DNA of 64,000 bases from Myxococcales bacterium (GTDB lineage Bacteria; Myxococcota_A; Polyangia; Haliangiales; Haliangiaceae): positions 12,393-76,392 of the forward strand of contig JADJJK010000046.1 in the NCBI GenBank assembly GCA_016706545.1. The letters are read 5' to 3'. The position numbers and the translations under genes are program-made. Below, piece after piece: positions 12,007-22,226 of the stretch. The notes under the pieces were generated by a model, which ran no database searches, was not told the origin of the DNA, and saw only the letters and a program-made list of their open reading frames with translations. How positions within the stretch are numbered: position 1 is the first letter of the stretch; every line of letters begins with the position of its first letter.

Positions 12007-12018
12007 GGTGGCCTTGCG

Positions 12019-13347
12019 CTAGCGCCCGAAAGTGTCGGGGTCGACCACCAGGATGGGGACCGGATCGTCTTGCGCCAGCACGACGATGAGCGCCGCCGAG
12101 GCGACCAGCGCCGTGCCCACGCCGGCCCACAGCCAGGGGTTGCGACACAGGCGGCACTTGCCGTCGCCGGCGGTGGTGGGGGAGGGCTGCAGCCTGCTGT
12201 CGCCGGGCAGGCTCGGCGGGTAGCGCAGCTCGCCGCGAGCCAGCGCGGACCACGCGGCGCGCAGCGCCGCCGACAGGCCCGGACGCACGTAGCCGACCTC
12301 CACCACGGCGGTGCAGCGCGCGCGGTCGTCGCAGCGCTGCGCGAGCAGCGCGGGCGCGCCGCGACGGGTGGTGGTGGCGACCAGCAACGCCTCGTCGGCG
12401 TCGGCGTAGGTCACGGTGCCCTCGATGAGCGCCAGCGCGAGCTCTTCGGGCATGCCGACCGCGGCGCGCGCCAGCGCCTGGTCCAGCGGAGCTTCGCGCA
12501 GGGCGAGTCGAAGCTCCGAGGCGGCGTGGAGGCGCAGCGCCTGCGCCTGCGGCTCATACCCGGTGCGGCGGGCCACCACCACGTGCTGGCCGCGCGGCAA
12601 CGACAAGACCAGCGCCGGCGCGCCGCCGCCCTGCGGCTCGGTCACTCCGGCGAACCGCCCGTCGATCTCGAGGCGCACGCCGCGCAGCCCCGGCGTGATG
12701 ACCGTGAGCGTCTGCGGCTCGCCAGCGCGCTGCGAGACCCGCGCGGCGGCCTCGACGATGTCCGGCGAGAACTCGAGCAGGCTCACCTCGCGCTGTGGAT
12801 CGAGCGCCAGGGCCAGCGCCAGCGCCTCTTCGGCCTCTTGCGCTCGCCCCAGCGCCAGGAGCACGGCGCCAAGCCGCAGGGACAGATCCGCGTAGAGCTC
12901 CAGGCCACCAGGCACCGGCAACAGCGACTCGGCGTCGCTGCGCGCCTTGGCCAGCCGCGAGGCCGCAAACGGCACCGCGACCTGCAGATAGGCGCGCCAG
13001 CCCTCCACGCCCGCGCTGGTCACTGCGTCCATCTCCGCCAGGGTGGTGGCCGGGACCGCGCCCGCCAGGCGCGCGCGGCGCGCCAGGGCGACGCCATCGC
13101 CCACCACCTCGATCCGCGGATCCGCCAGCTCGCCAGCGGCTCGCTCGATGTCCGCCGCCGACTCGCCGCCAAACGGCGCTGGCGCCGCGAACGGCAGCAC
13201 CAAGACGCGCCGCGCAGGGGCCGGCTGCGCCCAGGCCGGCGGCGCACCGGCCACCGCCAGCGCAGCGATCAGCGCCAGCCACCCCAAGGACGCGCGCGCG
13301 AGCACGGCCGGACGGTAGCAGAAATGCCGGGCGGCGGCGCCGGTCAC
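12019..13347 (-). CDS. PEGA-domain protein with signal peptide and C-terminal membrane segment
   Basis: 442 residues. The N-terminal signal peptide (ASLGWLALIAALAVAG...AWAQPAPA) implies export. Residues 50-220 are alpha-helical and TPR-like (GAVLLALGRAQEAEEALALALALDP). A PEGA-like beta domain follows (GVRLEIDGRFAGVTEPQGGG, LSLPRGQHVVVARRTGY), as in many myxobacterial surface proteins. Near the C-terminus CRLCRNPWLWAG leads into a hydrophobic segment (VGTALVASAALIVVLAQDD). It starts at GTG 13347, overlapping the mutM stop (GTGA), so it is probably the second gene of a mutM-led operon. Role unknown. Confidence 0.75.
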   Translation of the reverse strand: MTGAAARHFCYRPAVLARASLGWLALIAALAVAGAPPAWAQPAPARRVLVLPFAAPAPFGGESAADIERAAGELADPRIEVVGDGVALARRARLAGAVPATTLAEMDAVTSAGVEGWRAYLQVAVPFAASRLAKARSDAESLLPVPGGLELYADLSLRLGAVLLALGRAQEAEEALALALALDPQREVSLLEFSPDIVEAAARVSQRAGEPQTLTVITPGLRGVRLEIDGRFAGVTEPQGGGAPALVLSLPRGQHVVVARRTGYEPQAQALRLHAASELRLALREAPLDQALARAAVGMPEELALALIEGTVTYADADEALLVATTTRRGAPALLAQRCDDRARCTAVVEVGYVRPGLSAALRAAWSALARGELRYPPSLPGDSRLQPSPTTAGDGKCRLCRNPWLWAGVGTALVASAALIVVLAQDDPVPILVVDPDTFGR

Positions 13348-14375
13348 TTGCTGTCGTTCCCGCTGGCGCTACGCCGGCGCGCGGTGGCCTTCGCTGGCGC
13401 GCTCGCGCGGCGCGGCGCGGCCAGGGCGGCGGTGGCGGCGGGGCTCGCCTCGGGCTTGGCCCGGCGCGGGGCCCCGCGCTGGGCTTTGTGGTCCTCGAGC
13501 TCCTCGAGCGTGCGCGGCCAGTCTTCCCGCAGGAGCCGCGACAGCGACCGGTCGGCCAGCAGCCGCCCTTGCGTCTGACACGTCGCGCAGTAGTTGGCCT
13601 CGTTGTCTGCGTAGACGATGCGGCACACCTTGTGACCGCACACCGGGCAGCTCTGCCCGTACTTGCCATGCACCGCCATCTCCGGACGAAAGGCGGTGAC
13701 CGTCTCCGGAAAGCCGTCCCCCACCTCGGCGCGCAGCGTGGCGGTGGCCGCGGTCAGCACCTGGCGACACGCCGTCGCCAGCGTCGACGCCTCGGCCAGC
13801 TCCATCGCGGTGGTGATGCGAAACGGGCTCATGCGCGCCGCGTGCAAGATCTCGTCGGAGTAAGCGTTGCCGATCCCGTCGAACAGCGTCGGGTCGGTGA
13901 GCGCTCGCTTGAGGGTATGCCGCTCCGCGTGCAGCCGCGCGAGCACCTCGTCATCGGTCGCGGTCAGGACCTCGAGCCCGCCTCGGTCAAACGCGGCCAG
14001 CCCATCGCGCCCGGCGACCAGGTGCAGAGACGCCCGCTTCTTCTTGCTCGCCTCGGTAAATAGCAGCGTGCCGGTGGAGAAGTCGAACGCCGCCAGGCCT
14101 AGCTGCCCGGGGATCTTGGCGCCGCGCTCCCGCCAGCGCAGCCGGCCCGCGATCATCAGGTGCATGACCGCGTACAGCTCCCCAGAGAACCCCAGGACGA
14201 TGCGCTTGCCCAGCCGCTCCACCGTGGTCACGCTCCGCCCCAGCAGCGCCCCTACCGCAGGCTCCACCGAGCGCAGCAAGAACGGACTGGCCAGGCGCAG
14301 CGCCATCAGCTCAGCCCCCAAGACCTTCGCTTGCAGCCGCTCCAGGTAGATCGAGATGTCCGGAAGCTCGGGCAC
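13344..14375 (-). CDS. mutM: Formamidopyrimidine-DNA glycosylase (Fpg/MutM family)
   Basis: Base-excision repair glycosylase/AP lyase for oxidised purines. 343 residues from a GTG at 14375. The mature N-terminus PELPDISIYLERL carries the catalytic Pro and Glu; Asp replaces the usual Glu at the fifth position. The helix-two-turn-helix region includes LFDGIGNAYSDEILHAARMS and the C-terminal zinc finger is CPVC...CATC (CPVCGHKVCRIVYADNEA, then NYCATCQTQGR). A 60-residue Ala/Arg/Lys-rich tail extends beyond the finger, unusual for the family. Fpg and Nei-like paralogues are hard to separate by eye. A MITE-like element ends 9 bp upstream of the start codon and may supply or displace its promoter. 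Confidence 0.88.
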   Translation of the reverse strand: MPELPDISIYLERLQAKVLGAELMALRLASPFLLRSVEPAVGALLGRSVTTVERLGKRIVLGFSGELYAVMHLMIAGRLRWRERGAKIPGQLGLAAFDFSTGTLLFTEASKKKRASLHLVAGRDGLAAFDRGGLEVLTATDDEVLARLHAERHTLKRALTDPTLFDGIGNAYSDEILHAARMSPFRITTAMELAEASTLATACRQVLTAATATLRAEVGDGFPETVTAFRPEMAVHGKYGQSCPVCGHKVCRIVYADNEANYCATCQTQGRLLADRSLSRLLREDWPRTLEELEDHKAQRGAPRRAKPEASPAATAALAAPRRASAPAKATARRRSASGNDSK

Positions 14376-14384
14376 CCAAGGAGG

Positions 14385-14568
14385 CTAGCACTACTGCGTC
14401 AGTGCAACGTCGAGCGAGACCAAGCGGCGGGAGGCAGATCGCGGCGCACGCCCGGAGCGCAGCGACGAATGTGGTGGTTCCACACGAGGAGCGAGCACCG
14501 GACGTACGTCGCGAGGTGCCCGCGCCGCGACGGTCGCATCCGATGGTGGACTGACGCAGGAGTGCTAG
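14385..14568. mobile_element. MITE-like element, complete copy (copy A)
   Basis: 184 bp, non-coding, bounded by 19-bp imperfect terminal inverted repeats: CTAGCACTACTGCGTCAGT at the left and the reverse complement of CTAGCACTCCTGCGTCAGT at the right (one mismatch). The interior is closely matched, in reverse orientation, by the sequence at 29951-30253. Both outermost tetramers are CTAG; IS630-type elements are known to insert at CTAG/TA, so a non-autonomous IS630/Tc1-like origin is plausible but inferred. It sits between mutM and the multihaem lipoprotein gene. No transposase is present in the window. Confidence 0.75.
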
Positions 14569-16618
14569 CAGAGACGCTCATGATCCTGCACATCTTGCGC
14601 GCAGACCGCCGACGAGCCCGAAGCCACCGCGCTGGGCTCGAGCCGCCGCGCACGCGCTCCCCCCTTTCGCTCCCCTGGCGAAAGTGTCCGAAAGGATCGA
14701 GCTTGGCCCCCCATGTGGCGCAGGGCTCGGCGATAGTCGCGGTCCGGGAGTCTCTGGAGGACCACTTGCTGCATGGGATAGCCATCTCCGATCTCGCCAC
14801 CTTGGGAGCCAAGGTCGGCCCGCGCCTGCTCGCGTCGAGCGTGATGGCAGTGCTCGCGCTGGGAGCCTGTGGCTCCGATCCGGGGCCCCGCACCAAGCAG
14901 GCGGCGCTGCCGTCGCAGCTCCCGTCGTTTCGGCCGCCGGTCCTGCCTCCGGGGGCGGACGCAGCGACGCCGCCGGGCGACGCGCTATCCCTGCGCTTGC
15001 CGGCGCAGCGCGCCGCGGTCACGCCGCGCTTTGCCAACGTCATCATATGCGCCCGCTGTCACAGCGCCGCACCGGGGGCCATGCGCGACGCCGCCGGGCG
15101 CGACGTGTCGCCGGTCGGCGAGTGGCAGGTGTCGATGATGGGCCTGGCGGCGCGGGATCCGTACTTCCTGGCCGCGCTGCGACGCGAGGTCTCCGGTCAT
15201 GACGCAGGCGCCGCCGCCGAGATCCAGGGCCTGTGCTGGCGGTGTCATGCGCCCACCGCCCACGCCGAGGCGCAAGCGCTGGGCCGCGCGCTGTCGCTGG
15301 AGCTGGTGACCCGCGGCGAAGACCCGCTCGCGGAGCTGGCGCGCGGCGGGGTGGATTGCGTCGGTTGTCACGCCCAGGTCCCCGACACCCTCGGCACCCC
15401 GGCCAGCTACTCCGCCGCTGCGCCGCTGCGCACCGATCGCGTGGTGTACGGCGCGCTGCTAGCGCCGCAGGGCGAGGCGATGGTGGCGATGGCCAAGACC
15501 GAGCCTCGTCATGGCGCCCACATCCAGCAGAGCGCGCTGTGCGGCGGCTGCCACACGGTGATCGTTCCGGTCTACGACGCGCGCGGCGCCACCGGCCGGG
15601 TGCTGGCGGAGCAGACCACCTACCTCGAGTGGCGAAACTCCGCCTTCGCCAACGAGCCGGGGACGGCGCCTGGGGCCAGGCCGCCCGCTGGCCCACCGCG
15701 CTCGCGGCCAACGCTGCCTGGCGCCTCGCCGCCGGCCGCCGTGGTGCCCACCTCGTGCCAGGGCTGCCACATGCCCCTCGTCGACGATGACGGCGCGCCG
15801 GTGGTGTCGGTGTACGCCACGCGTCCGCCCAGCGGACTGCAGGCGCGTCCGCTGGCCCGGCACGCCATCGTCGGTGGCAACGCCTACCTGCTCGAGCGGA
15901 TGGCGGAGGATCCAGGCTGGCTTGGCGCGCCGGTCACCGCGGAGTCGCTGCGGTCCGCGGCGGCTCGCAGCCGGGGCCTGCTGACGCGCGCGGCCAGCGT
16001 TCGCCTGTCGCCGGTGGCGGGCGCGCTCCAGATCACCGTGCAGAACCAGAGCGGACACAAGCTGCCCACGGGATATCCGTCGCGGCGGATGTGGTTGCAC
16101 GTCGAGGTGGAGGACGCACGCGGCGCGAGCTTGCTCAGCAGCGGCGGCCATCGTGACGGTGCCCTGGTTGATGGCAGCGGACGCCGGCTCGATGGCGCGG
16201 GGGAGATCTGGCCGCACCGTGACCGGCTGGGCGGCAAGGCCGGCGCGGATCCGGTGGTGTGGGAGGCGGTGCCCGTCGACGCCCAGGGCCGCCGCACGCA
16301 TCGCCTCACCAACGCCGAGCGCTTCGCCAAGGACAACCGCTTGCTGCCGCTTGGCTGGCGGCCGGCGCATCCAGACGCCGCGCTGGCGGCGCCGCGTGGA
16401 GTGGAGGGCGACGGCGACTTCGGCGCTGGCGGGGACACGGTGACCTTGGAGCTGCCCGCGGGCGCCGCCCGCGTCACCGTCGAACTGCTGTACCAATCGA
16501 TCCCGCCCGACGCGCTGCAGGCGTATGACCGCGCCGAGGGCGCCGAGGCGCGTCGGCTGCTGGACCTCACCGCGGTGCCGCCGCGGCCCGAGGTGCTCGC
16601 GCGCGCGCTGTGGACGGC

Positions 16619-17386
<768 letters not shown>

Positions 17387-17517
17387 GGTGGCGATGGTAC
17401 GCGCGCGCCTCGCGCATCCAAGCGGCGGGGCCTGACATCCGCTGCCTGGTGTCGTCGGAAGAAAGACGTAACCGCCGTGTAACGAAAGGCTAGCCAAAGG
17501 CGCTATCTTTGAAACAT

Positions 17518-18237
17518 ATGAAGCGACGGGTGGTGATCATCGAGGACGAGCGCGATGTTGCGCGGCTCTTGGAGTTCAATCTCAAGGCTGCCAGCTTCGA
17601 GACCTTCACCGCCGGCAGCGGCGCGGATGGGCTGGCGCTGGTCGTCAACTACCTGCCCGACGTGGTCGTGCTCGACTTGATGCTTCCGGATCAGTCTGGA
17701 TACGAGGTCTGCAAGGAGATTCGCAAGCAGCGCGCCACCGCGGAGCTCGGCGTGCTCATGCTCACCGCCAAGGGCGAGGCAGAGGACCGCATCCTGGGGC
17801 TTGAGGTCGGCGCCGACGACTATGTGGTCAAGCCGTTCGCGGTCCGCGAGGTGGTCTTGCGCGTCACCGCGCTGGCCAACCGCATCGCCGAGCGCCGCGC
17901 GCTGCCCGCGCCCTCGGCCCATCCGCCGGAGCCCCGCCAGGTGGTGCGGCTTGGGCCCATCGAGCTCGATCTGGCCACCCACGAGGTCACCATCGACGGG
18001 GTCGCCGCGGCGCTGCGCCCGCTCGAGTACAAGCTGCTGCAGCTCTTGCTCTCGGATCCGGGGCGGGTGTTCTCGCGCGAGGAGCTCTTGGAGCAAGTGT
18101 GGAACATGCGAGGCGACGTCAACACGCGGACGGTGGATGTCCATGTTCGGCGCTTGCGCATGAGCCTGGGGAGCGCCGCCGATCTGGTGGAGACGGTGCA
18201 TGGCTTTGGCTATCGCGCGCGCAAGGCAGGTCTGTAG
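17518..18237 (+). CDS. OmpR/PhoB-family response regulator (probably PhoB-like)
   Basis: Two-domain DNA-binding response regulator, 239 residues. The receiver has the acidic pair Glu9/Asp10, phosphoacceptor Asp53 in VVVLDLMLPDQSG, and Lys105 in DDYVVKPF. The winged-helix DNA-binding domain contains LRPLEYKLLQLLLSDPGRVF and VDVHVRRLRMSLG with VETVHGFGYRAR at the end. The gene precedes a PhoR-like histidine kinase by 4 bp, so they form one operon. PhoB identity rests on overall similarity and the partner's architecture; no pst genes are in the window and I cannot point to a confident Pho box. A TTG at 17509 is an alternative start. Confidence 0.88.
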   Translation: MKRRVVIIEDERDVARLLEFNLKAASFETFTAGSGADGLALVVNYLPDVVVLDLMLPDQSGYEVCKEIRKQRATAELGVLMLTAKGEAEDRILGLEVGADDYVVKPFAVREVVLRVTALANRIAERRALPAPSAHPPEPRQVVRLGPIELDLATHEVTIDGVAAALRPLEYKLLQLLLSDPGRVFSREELLEQVWNMRGDVNTRTVDVHVRRLRMSLGSAADLVETVHGFGYRARKAGL

Positions 18238-18241
18238 GCTG

Positions 18242-19939
18242 ATGGCGGTCAACGCATCGCTGCGAACGCGCCTCTTGCTGCTGTTCGTCTCGCTGTTCCT
18301 GGTGGTGGGCACCGGCACCCTGGTCACCATCGAGCGCACGCTCTCGGGAGACCTCCTGACCTCGCTGGACGCGCGGCTGACCGCGCAGGGCCGCGCGGTG
18401 GCGGCGTGGCTCGAGGGCGCAGGTCACCCCGAGCGGCTGGCGCCGCGGCTGTCGCAGGTCACCCGGGCGCGGCTCACCATCATCGCCAAGGACGGCCTCA
18501 TCGAGGGCGACTCCCGCGACCCCGCGCTGACCGGCCGACCGGTGGGCGACGCGCCGGAGGTGGCCCACGCGCGCCGCGGCGAGGTCGGGCGCGCCACGCG
18601 GAGGCTGGGGGCCGGCAAGGCGCTGTCGTACCTGGTGGCGGTGCCCACGGACGAAGGTCGCGTGGTGCGCCTGGCGGTGCCGCTCGCGGACGTGCAGGCC
18701 ACCCGCAAGCGCATGCGCAATCGCCTGCTGGCCGGCTCGGCGATCGGCTTCGTCGGCGCGCTCCTCTTGTCGTTCTTCTTCATCCGCGCCGTGGTGCGGC
18801 CGCTGCAGTCGATGACCCGCTCGGCCGAGCGGCTGGCGCAGGGCGACTACGACGTCCGCGCTCCGGTGGACGCCGGCGGGGAGCTCGGCGTGCTGGCCCG
18901 CGCCTTCGCGCACCTGGGCAACGAGGTCAAGGCCAGGGTGGGGCAGCTCACCGAGCAGCGCGATCTGCTCTCGACCGTGATCAGCGGCCTCATCGAGGGC
19001 GTCATGGTGATCGATCAGCAAGGCCAGGCGGTGCTGGTCAACGACGCGGCGCGACCGCTGGTGGGCGCCGACATCCCAGAGGCCTTGCAGCCCCTGGTCG
19101 CCAGCGCGCAGGGCGGGCACGCCGCGGATGCGGAGCTCGAGCTGCGCGGTCGCGCCGTGCGCGCCAGCGCCCGGCCCTTGCCCCAGGGCGCGCTGATCGT
19201 GCTCTACGACGTCACCCAGCTCCGCGCGCTGGAGGCGGTGCGACGCGAGTTTCTCTCCAACGCCGCTCATGAGCTGCGCACCCCCATCACGGCCATCTCG
19301 GGCTACGCCGAGACCTTGCTCGCCGCGCCCATCGAGGATCCCGAGACCACGCGCGAGTTTTTGGAGATCATTCATCGCAACGCCAACCGCATCGCGCACC
19401 TGGTCTCCGATCTGCTGGTGCTCGACGGACTGGAGGCGCGCGCCAGCGTCATCGCCGAGCGCACCTCGGTCGCGCTGGCCAAGGTGGTGCAAGACGCCGC
19501 CGCCAACGTGCGCGCGTTCGCGCCGCAGGCCGAGGTGACCATCGACATCGCCGAGGACCTGGCGGTGCTGGGGACCCGCGACGGGCTCGATCACGTGGTG
19601 CAGAACCTGCTCGACAACGCCGTCAAGTACGGAGGTTCTCCGGTGGTGGTGGCCGCGCGGCGGCTCCTGGTCGCCGGCAAGGAGCGGGTGCAGCTCACGG
19701 TGACCGACCGCGGCCCCGGCATCCCGCAAGATCAGCAGGTGCGGATCTTCGAGCGCTTCTATCGGCTGGACACCGGCCGCAGCCGCGACCGCGGTGGCAG
19801 CGGGCTGGGCCTGGCCATCGTCCAGTCTCAGGTGCGGGCGATGGGCGGCGAGGTCTGGGTGGAGAGCCAGCCGGGGCAGGGCGCGCGCTTCTGCGTCGAG
19901 CTGGACGCCGCGGCGCCGTTGGCCAGCCCGGAAGCCTGA
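18242..19939 (+). CDS. Membrane sensor histidine kinase (PhoR-like)
   Basis: Sensor partner of the preceding response regulator. 565 residues: TM1 (LLLLFVSLFLVVGTGTLVTI), an extracytoplasmic domain of about 130 residues, TM2 (AGSAIGFVGALLLSFFFIRA), a HAMP linker (VVRPLQSMTRSAERLAQGDY), a PAS-like segment (ISGLIEGVMVIDQQGQAVLV), HisKA with the phosphorylated His343 in FLSNAAHELRTPITAISG, then HATPase_c boxes N (NLLDNAVKYG), G1 (DRGPGIP) and G2 (GSGLGLAIV). This arrangement matches PhoR/ResE-type kinases. It is convergent with the tatP gene (16 bp between stop codons). The ligand is not determinable. Confidence 0.88.
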   Translation: MAVNASLRTRLLLLFVSLFLVVGTGTLVTIERTLSGDLLTSLDARLTAQGRAVAAWLEGAGHPERLAPRLSQVTRARLTIIAKDGLIEGDSRDPALTGRPVGDAPEVAHARRGEVGRATRRLGAGKALSYLVAVPTDEGRVVRLAVPLADVQATRKRMRNRLLAGSAIGFVGALLLSFFFIRAVVRPLQSMTRSAERLAQGDYDVRAPVDAGGELGVLARAFAHLGNEVKARVGQLTEQRDLLSTVISGLIEGVMVIDQQGQAVLVNDAARPLVGADIPEALQPLVASAQGGHAADAELELRGRAVRASARPLPQGALIVLYDVTQLRALEAVRREFLSNAAHELRTPITAISGYAETLLAAPIEDPETTREFLEIIHRNANRIAHLVSDLLVLDGLEARASVIAERTSVALAKVVQDAAANVRAFAPQAEVTIDIAEDLAVLGTRDGLDHVVQNLLDNAVKYGGSPVVVAARRLLVAGKERVQLTVTDRGPGIPQDQQVRIFERFYRLDTGRSRDRGGSGLGLAIVQSQVRAMGGEVWVESQPGQGARFCVELDAAAPLASPEA

Positions 19940-19955
19940 CCGCCCGATCAGCGGC

Positions 19956-20984
19956 TCATGGCGTGGGCGCGACCGCCGCGGGCTTGGCCTTGCGGTACTC
20001 CGCGCGCGCCGCCAGGACCATGTCCAGCTCGGCCTGCGTGTACATCTTGCCAACCAGCGACTTCCACAGCTCCTGCGCGTGCTTGTTGAACTCCGCGCTC
20101 ATCACCTCAGGGGTGGCGCTGATGGTCACGCCCTTGCGGGTCATCGTCCGCTGCGCGGACTCATTCTCCTTGCGGATGGAGACGCGCAGCTTCTTGCCGA
20201 TCGCGCCCGCCACCTTGAACACGCTCTTGGAGTCCGCCGGCGTCAGCTTCTTGAGCGCCTGCAGCGAGATCACGGTGGCGCCGATGGCGTAGCTCATGCG
20301 CAGCGAGGTCATGTAGCGGATCTTGGTGTGCCACTGCAGCGCCACCGCGGCCAGCGGCGAGCCGTAGCACGCATCGATGCGTCCGGTGGTGAGCGCCGGG
20401 TCAACCTCGGGCACACCGAGCGCGACCCCGGAGATGTTCAGCTTCTTGAACATGGCGCCGACCAGCCGGTCGTCGCCCCAGATCCAGAGCTTCTGCTTGC
20501 GGAGATCGGCCAGGCTCTTGACCTCGGCCTTGGACATGAAGTGGACCCAGCCGACCTCGCCGCGCGCCTCGAGGCGAAACCCCTTGTCCTCGAACTTCTT
20601 CTGGAAGTATGGCCAGACCTTGTCGGCCACGTAGTCCACCTCCTCGATGCTCTCGAACATCATCGGCAGCTCGAGCACCCGGATCGACTCATCGATCATG
20701 CTGAGCCCCACCGCGGTCACCGCGGCGCCGTCGAGCTGCCCGAGCTTGATCTTGCTGATGAAGTCACGCTCGTCGCCTTGCTCTCCGCCCGGGTAGTAGA
20801 TGACCGAGACCCGCTTCTCGGTGGCCTTGGCGGTCTCGGCTGCCCCCTTCTCGAAGGCCTGCATCCACTTTGATCCGCCGGGGGCCAAGGTGGCGAGGCG
20901 CAGCTCCACAGCGTCGGCGCGCGCGGTGGAGAGCTGCGCGGTAGACAGCGCGGTGACGGCGAGGACAGCGAAGGCTGATTTCAT
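19956..20984 (-). CDS. TRAP-type solute receptor, TatP/DctP family
   Basis: Periplasmic solute-binding protein of the TRAP (DctP) superfamily, 342 residues. A signal peptide (MKSAFAVLAVTALSTAQLST...ARA) precedes ELRLATLAPGGSKWMQAF and YYPGGEQGDERDFISKIKLG, then QLDGAAVTAVGLSMI, hallmarks of DctP proteins. A clear AGGAG lies upstream of the ATG at 20984. The start overlaps the stop of the TatT-like gene (ATGA). In Treponema, TatP works with the trimeric TPR lipoprotein TatT to deliver hydrophobic ligands to a TRAP permease. No DctQ/DctM membrane subunits occur in this window, so its transporter partner is elsewhere or absent. Confidence 0.85.
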   Translation of the reverse strand: MKSAFAVLAVTALSTAQLSTARADAVELRLATLAPGGSKWMQAFEKGAAETAKATEKRVSVIYYPGGEQGDERDFISKIKLGQLDGAAVTAVGLSMIDESIRVLELPMMFESIEEVDYVADKVWPYFQKKFEDKGFRLEARGEVGWVHFMSKAEVKSLADLRKQKLWIWGDDRLVGAMFKKLNISGVALGVPEVDPALTTGRIDACYGSPLAAVALQWHTKIRYMTSLRMSYAIGATVISLQALKKLTPADSKSVFKVAGAIGKKLRVSIRKENESAQRTMTRKGVTISATPEVMSAEFNKHAQELWKSLVGKMYTQAELDMVLAARAEYRKAKPAAVAPTP

Positions 20985-21934
20985 CGAAAGAGCTCCTTTT
21001 CCAGCTTGAGGTAGCGCCGCGCCCGGCGATGGGCGATCTCGTTGGCCAGCCGTTGCTCCGGCCACACCGATGGGGCGATGGCGAGCACCTTGGCCAGCTC
21101 GTCATGGTAGAGCGCGCGGTCGCGGGTCATGCGGCCCACGCGATAGGCCATGATGGTGCGCGGCAAGAGGAACCGCTCCTGGCCGGCGACGGTGGTCAGC
21201 TCGATGGCCTTGCGGAAGTGCGCGAGCGCCCGCGTTGCGTCGCCGGTCTGGGTGGACGCGCTCTCGAGCTGTCCCAGCGCGACGTGGGGCAGGGCCGCGA
21301 GCGTGAGGTCCTTTGGCGGTCTGATCGCGTCGAGCGCGATCACGCGCGCGAGCAGGACCTTGACCGTCGGCACCTGGCCGATGATCTCGATGCTGTCGAG
21401 GTTGTGGTTCACGATGGAGCCCAGCGCCACCGCCGCCCACATCAGCGGATCTCGCTTGCCGGCCCCGGTGGCGCGTGCGCGCGCCTCCACCGCTTCGGCC
21501 GTGCCGAAGAGATCCTTTTGCCAGCCGTCGCCCAAAGAGCGCAGGGCGTAGTTGAGGCAGCGGGTGAAGATCTTGGTGGCGCGCGCGTTGAGCGCGGCCA
21601 CCGCCTCCAGGTCTCTGGCCAGCGTGGCCACTTCCCACTCGTCCTGCACAAAGCCCAGGCCGTACTGGCAGTAGCCCTCGGTCAGCAGGCCGATGAGGTC
21701 CTGGTTGTCCGGGTCCACCACCCAGAAGCCCTCCACGGTCTTGAGCACGCCAGGGATGGCGGCCCTGGCGAGGTCGTAGTCAGACTCCATCTTCATCGCC
21801 GGCTGGGCGCGCACCAGCACCTTGGCGGTGGTGCCCACGGTGACGCGACCAAGGTCGCAGGCGCACAGGGCGGTGGCTGCGGCCAGCGATAGGAGCCCAG
21901 CGAGGGCTAGCGAGCGGCCGGGGAGGTGCTGCAT
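20981..21934 (-). CDS. TatT-family TPR lipoprotein (TRAP-associated)
   Basis: 317 residues from the ATG at 21934 (a TTG at 21940 is the alternative). Lipoprotein signal ALAGLLSLAAATALCACDLG. The mature protein is all-helical and matches the TRAP-transporter TatT component family: segments such as GFWVVDPDNQDLIGLLTEGY, YCQYGLGFVQDEWEVA, SLGDGWQKDLFGTAE, WAAVALGSIVNHNLDSI and ALAHFRKAIELTTVAG, i.e. cryptic TPRs. It is the first gene of a two-gene operon with the DctP-like receptor, which supports the TatT-TatP assignment. The predicted role is a lipid-anchored chaperone docking the receptor. Confidence 0.82.
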   Translation of the reverse strand: MQHLPGRSLALAGLLSLAAATALCACDLGRVTVGTTAKVLVRAQPAMKMESDYDLARAAIPGVLKTVEGFWVVDPDNQDLIGLLTEGYCQYGLGFVQDEWEVATLARDLEAVAALNARATKIFTRCLNYALRSLGDGWQKDLFGTAEAVEARARATGAGKRDPLMWAAVALGSIVNHNLDSIEIIGQVPTVKVLLARVIALDAIRPPKDLTLAALPHVALGQLESASTQTGDATRALAHFRKAIELTTVAGQERFLLPRTIMAYRVGRMTRDRALYHDELAKVLAIAPSVWPEQRLANEIAHRRARRYLKLEKELFR

Positions 21935-22038
21935 GGGCAAGGAAGGTTCCCTTTGGGACGGGGGGCTCGAGGGTCTATTCAGAAGAGGACGTTCCTCGGC
22001 AGGCTAGGGGAGCCCTGGCCGAGAGTCAATCTCGGGCG

Positions 22039-22110
22039 GAGGCGTCGGCGGAGTCGTCGGCCGAGGCGTCGGCCGAGGCGTCGGCCGAGGCGTCGGTCGA
22101 GGCATCGACA
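22039..22110. repeat. 12-bp tandem repeat, 6 units, intergenic
   Basis: Six units of GAGGCGTCGGCC with one to three substitutions each, in the 292-bp gap between the divergent tatT-like and diguanylate cyclase genes. On the minus strand it would encode Ala-Asp-Ala-Ser repeats, but no start or gene context supports translation. The rest of the gap (21935-22226) holds the divergent promoters by position; no clear -35/-10 boxes seen. Confidence 0.75.
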
Positions 22111-22226
22111 GCGGCGTTCGTCGCGAGTATCGGCGAGCCTTGGGGGCCACGACGCGATGCGTCGCCGCCCCACGACAGCAGGCCGCGCGACGAGCAGGCG
22201 CCCGCGATGTGGCGTACGGTGGAGGG

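Noticed and set aside
14565..14774. Minus-strand 69-codon ORF adjoining MITE copy A
   Set aside because: Weak codon bias; its stop lies within the element end and the plus-strand frame is more coding-like.
17387..17517. Pho box in the modA/response-regulator gap
   Set aside because: No pair of CTGTCAT-like direct repeats visible.
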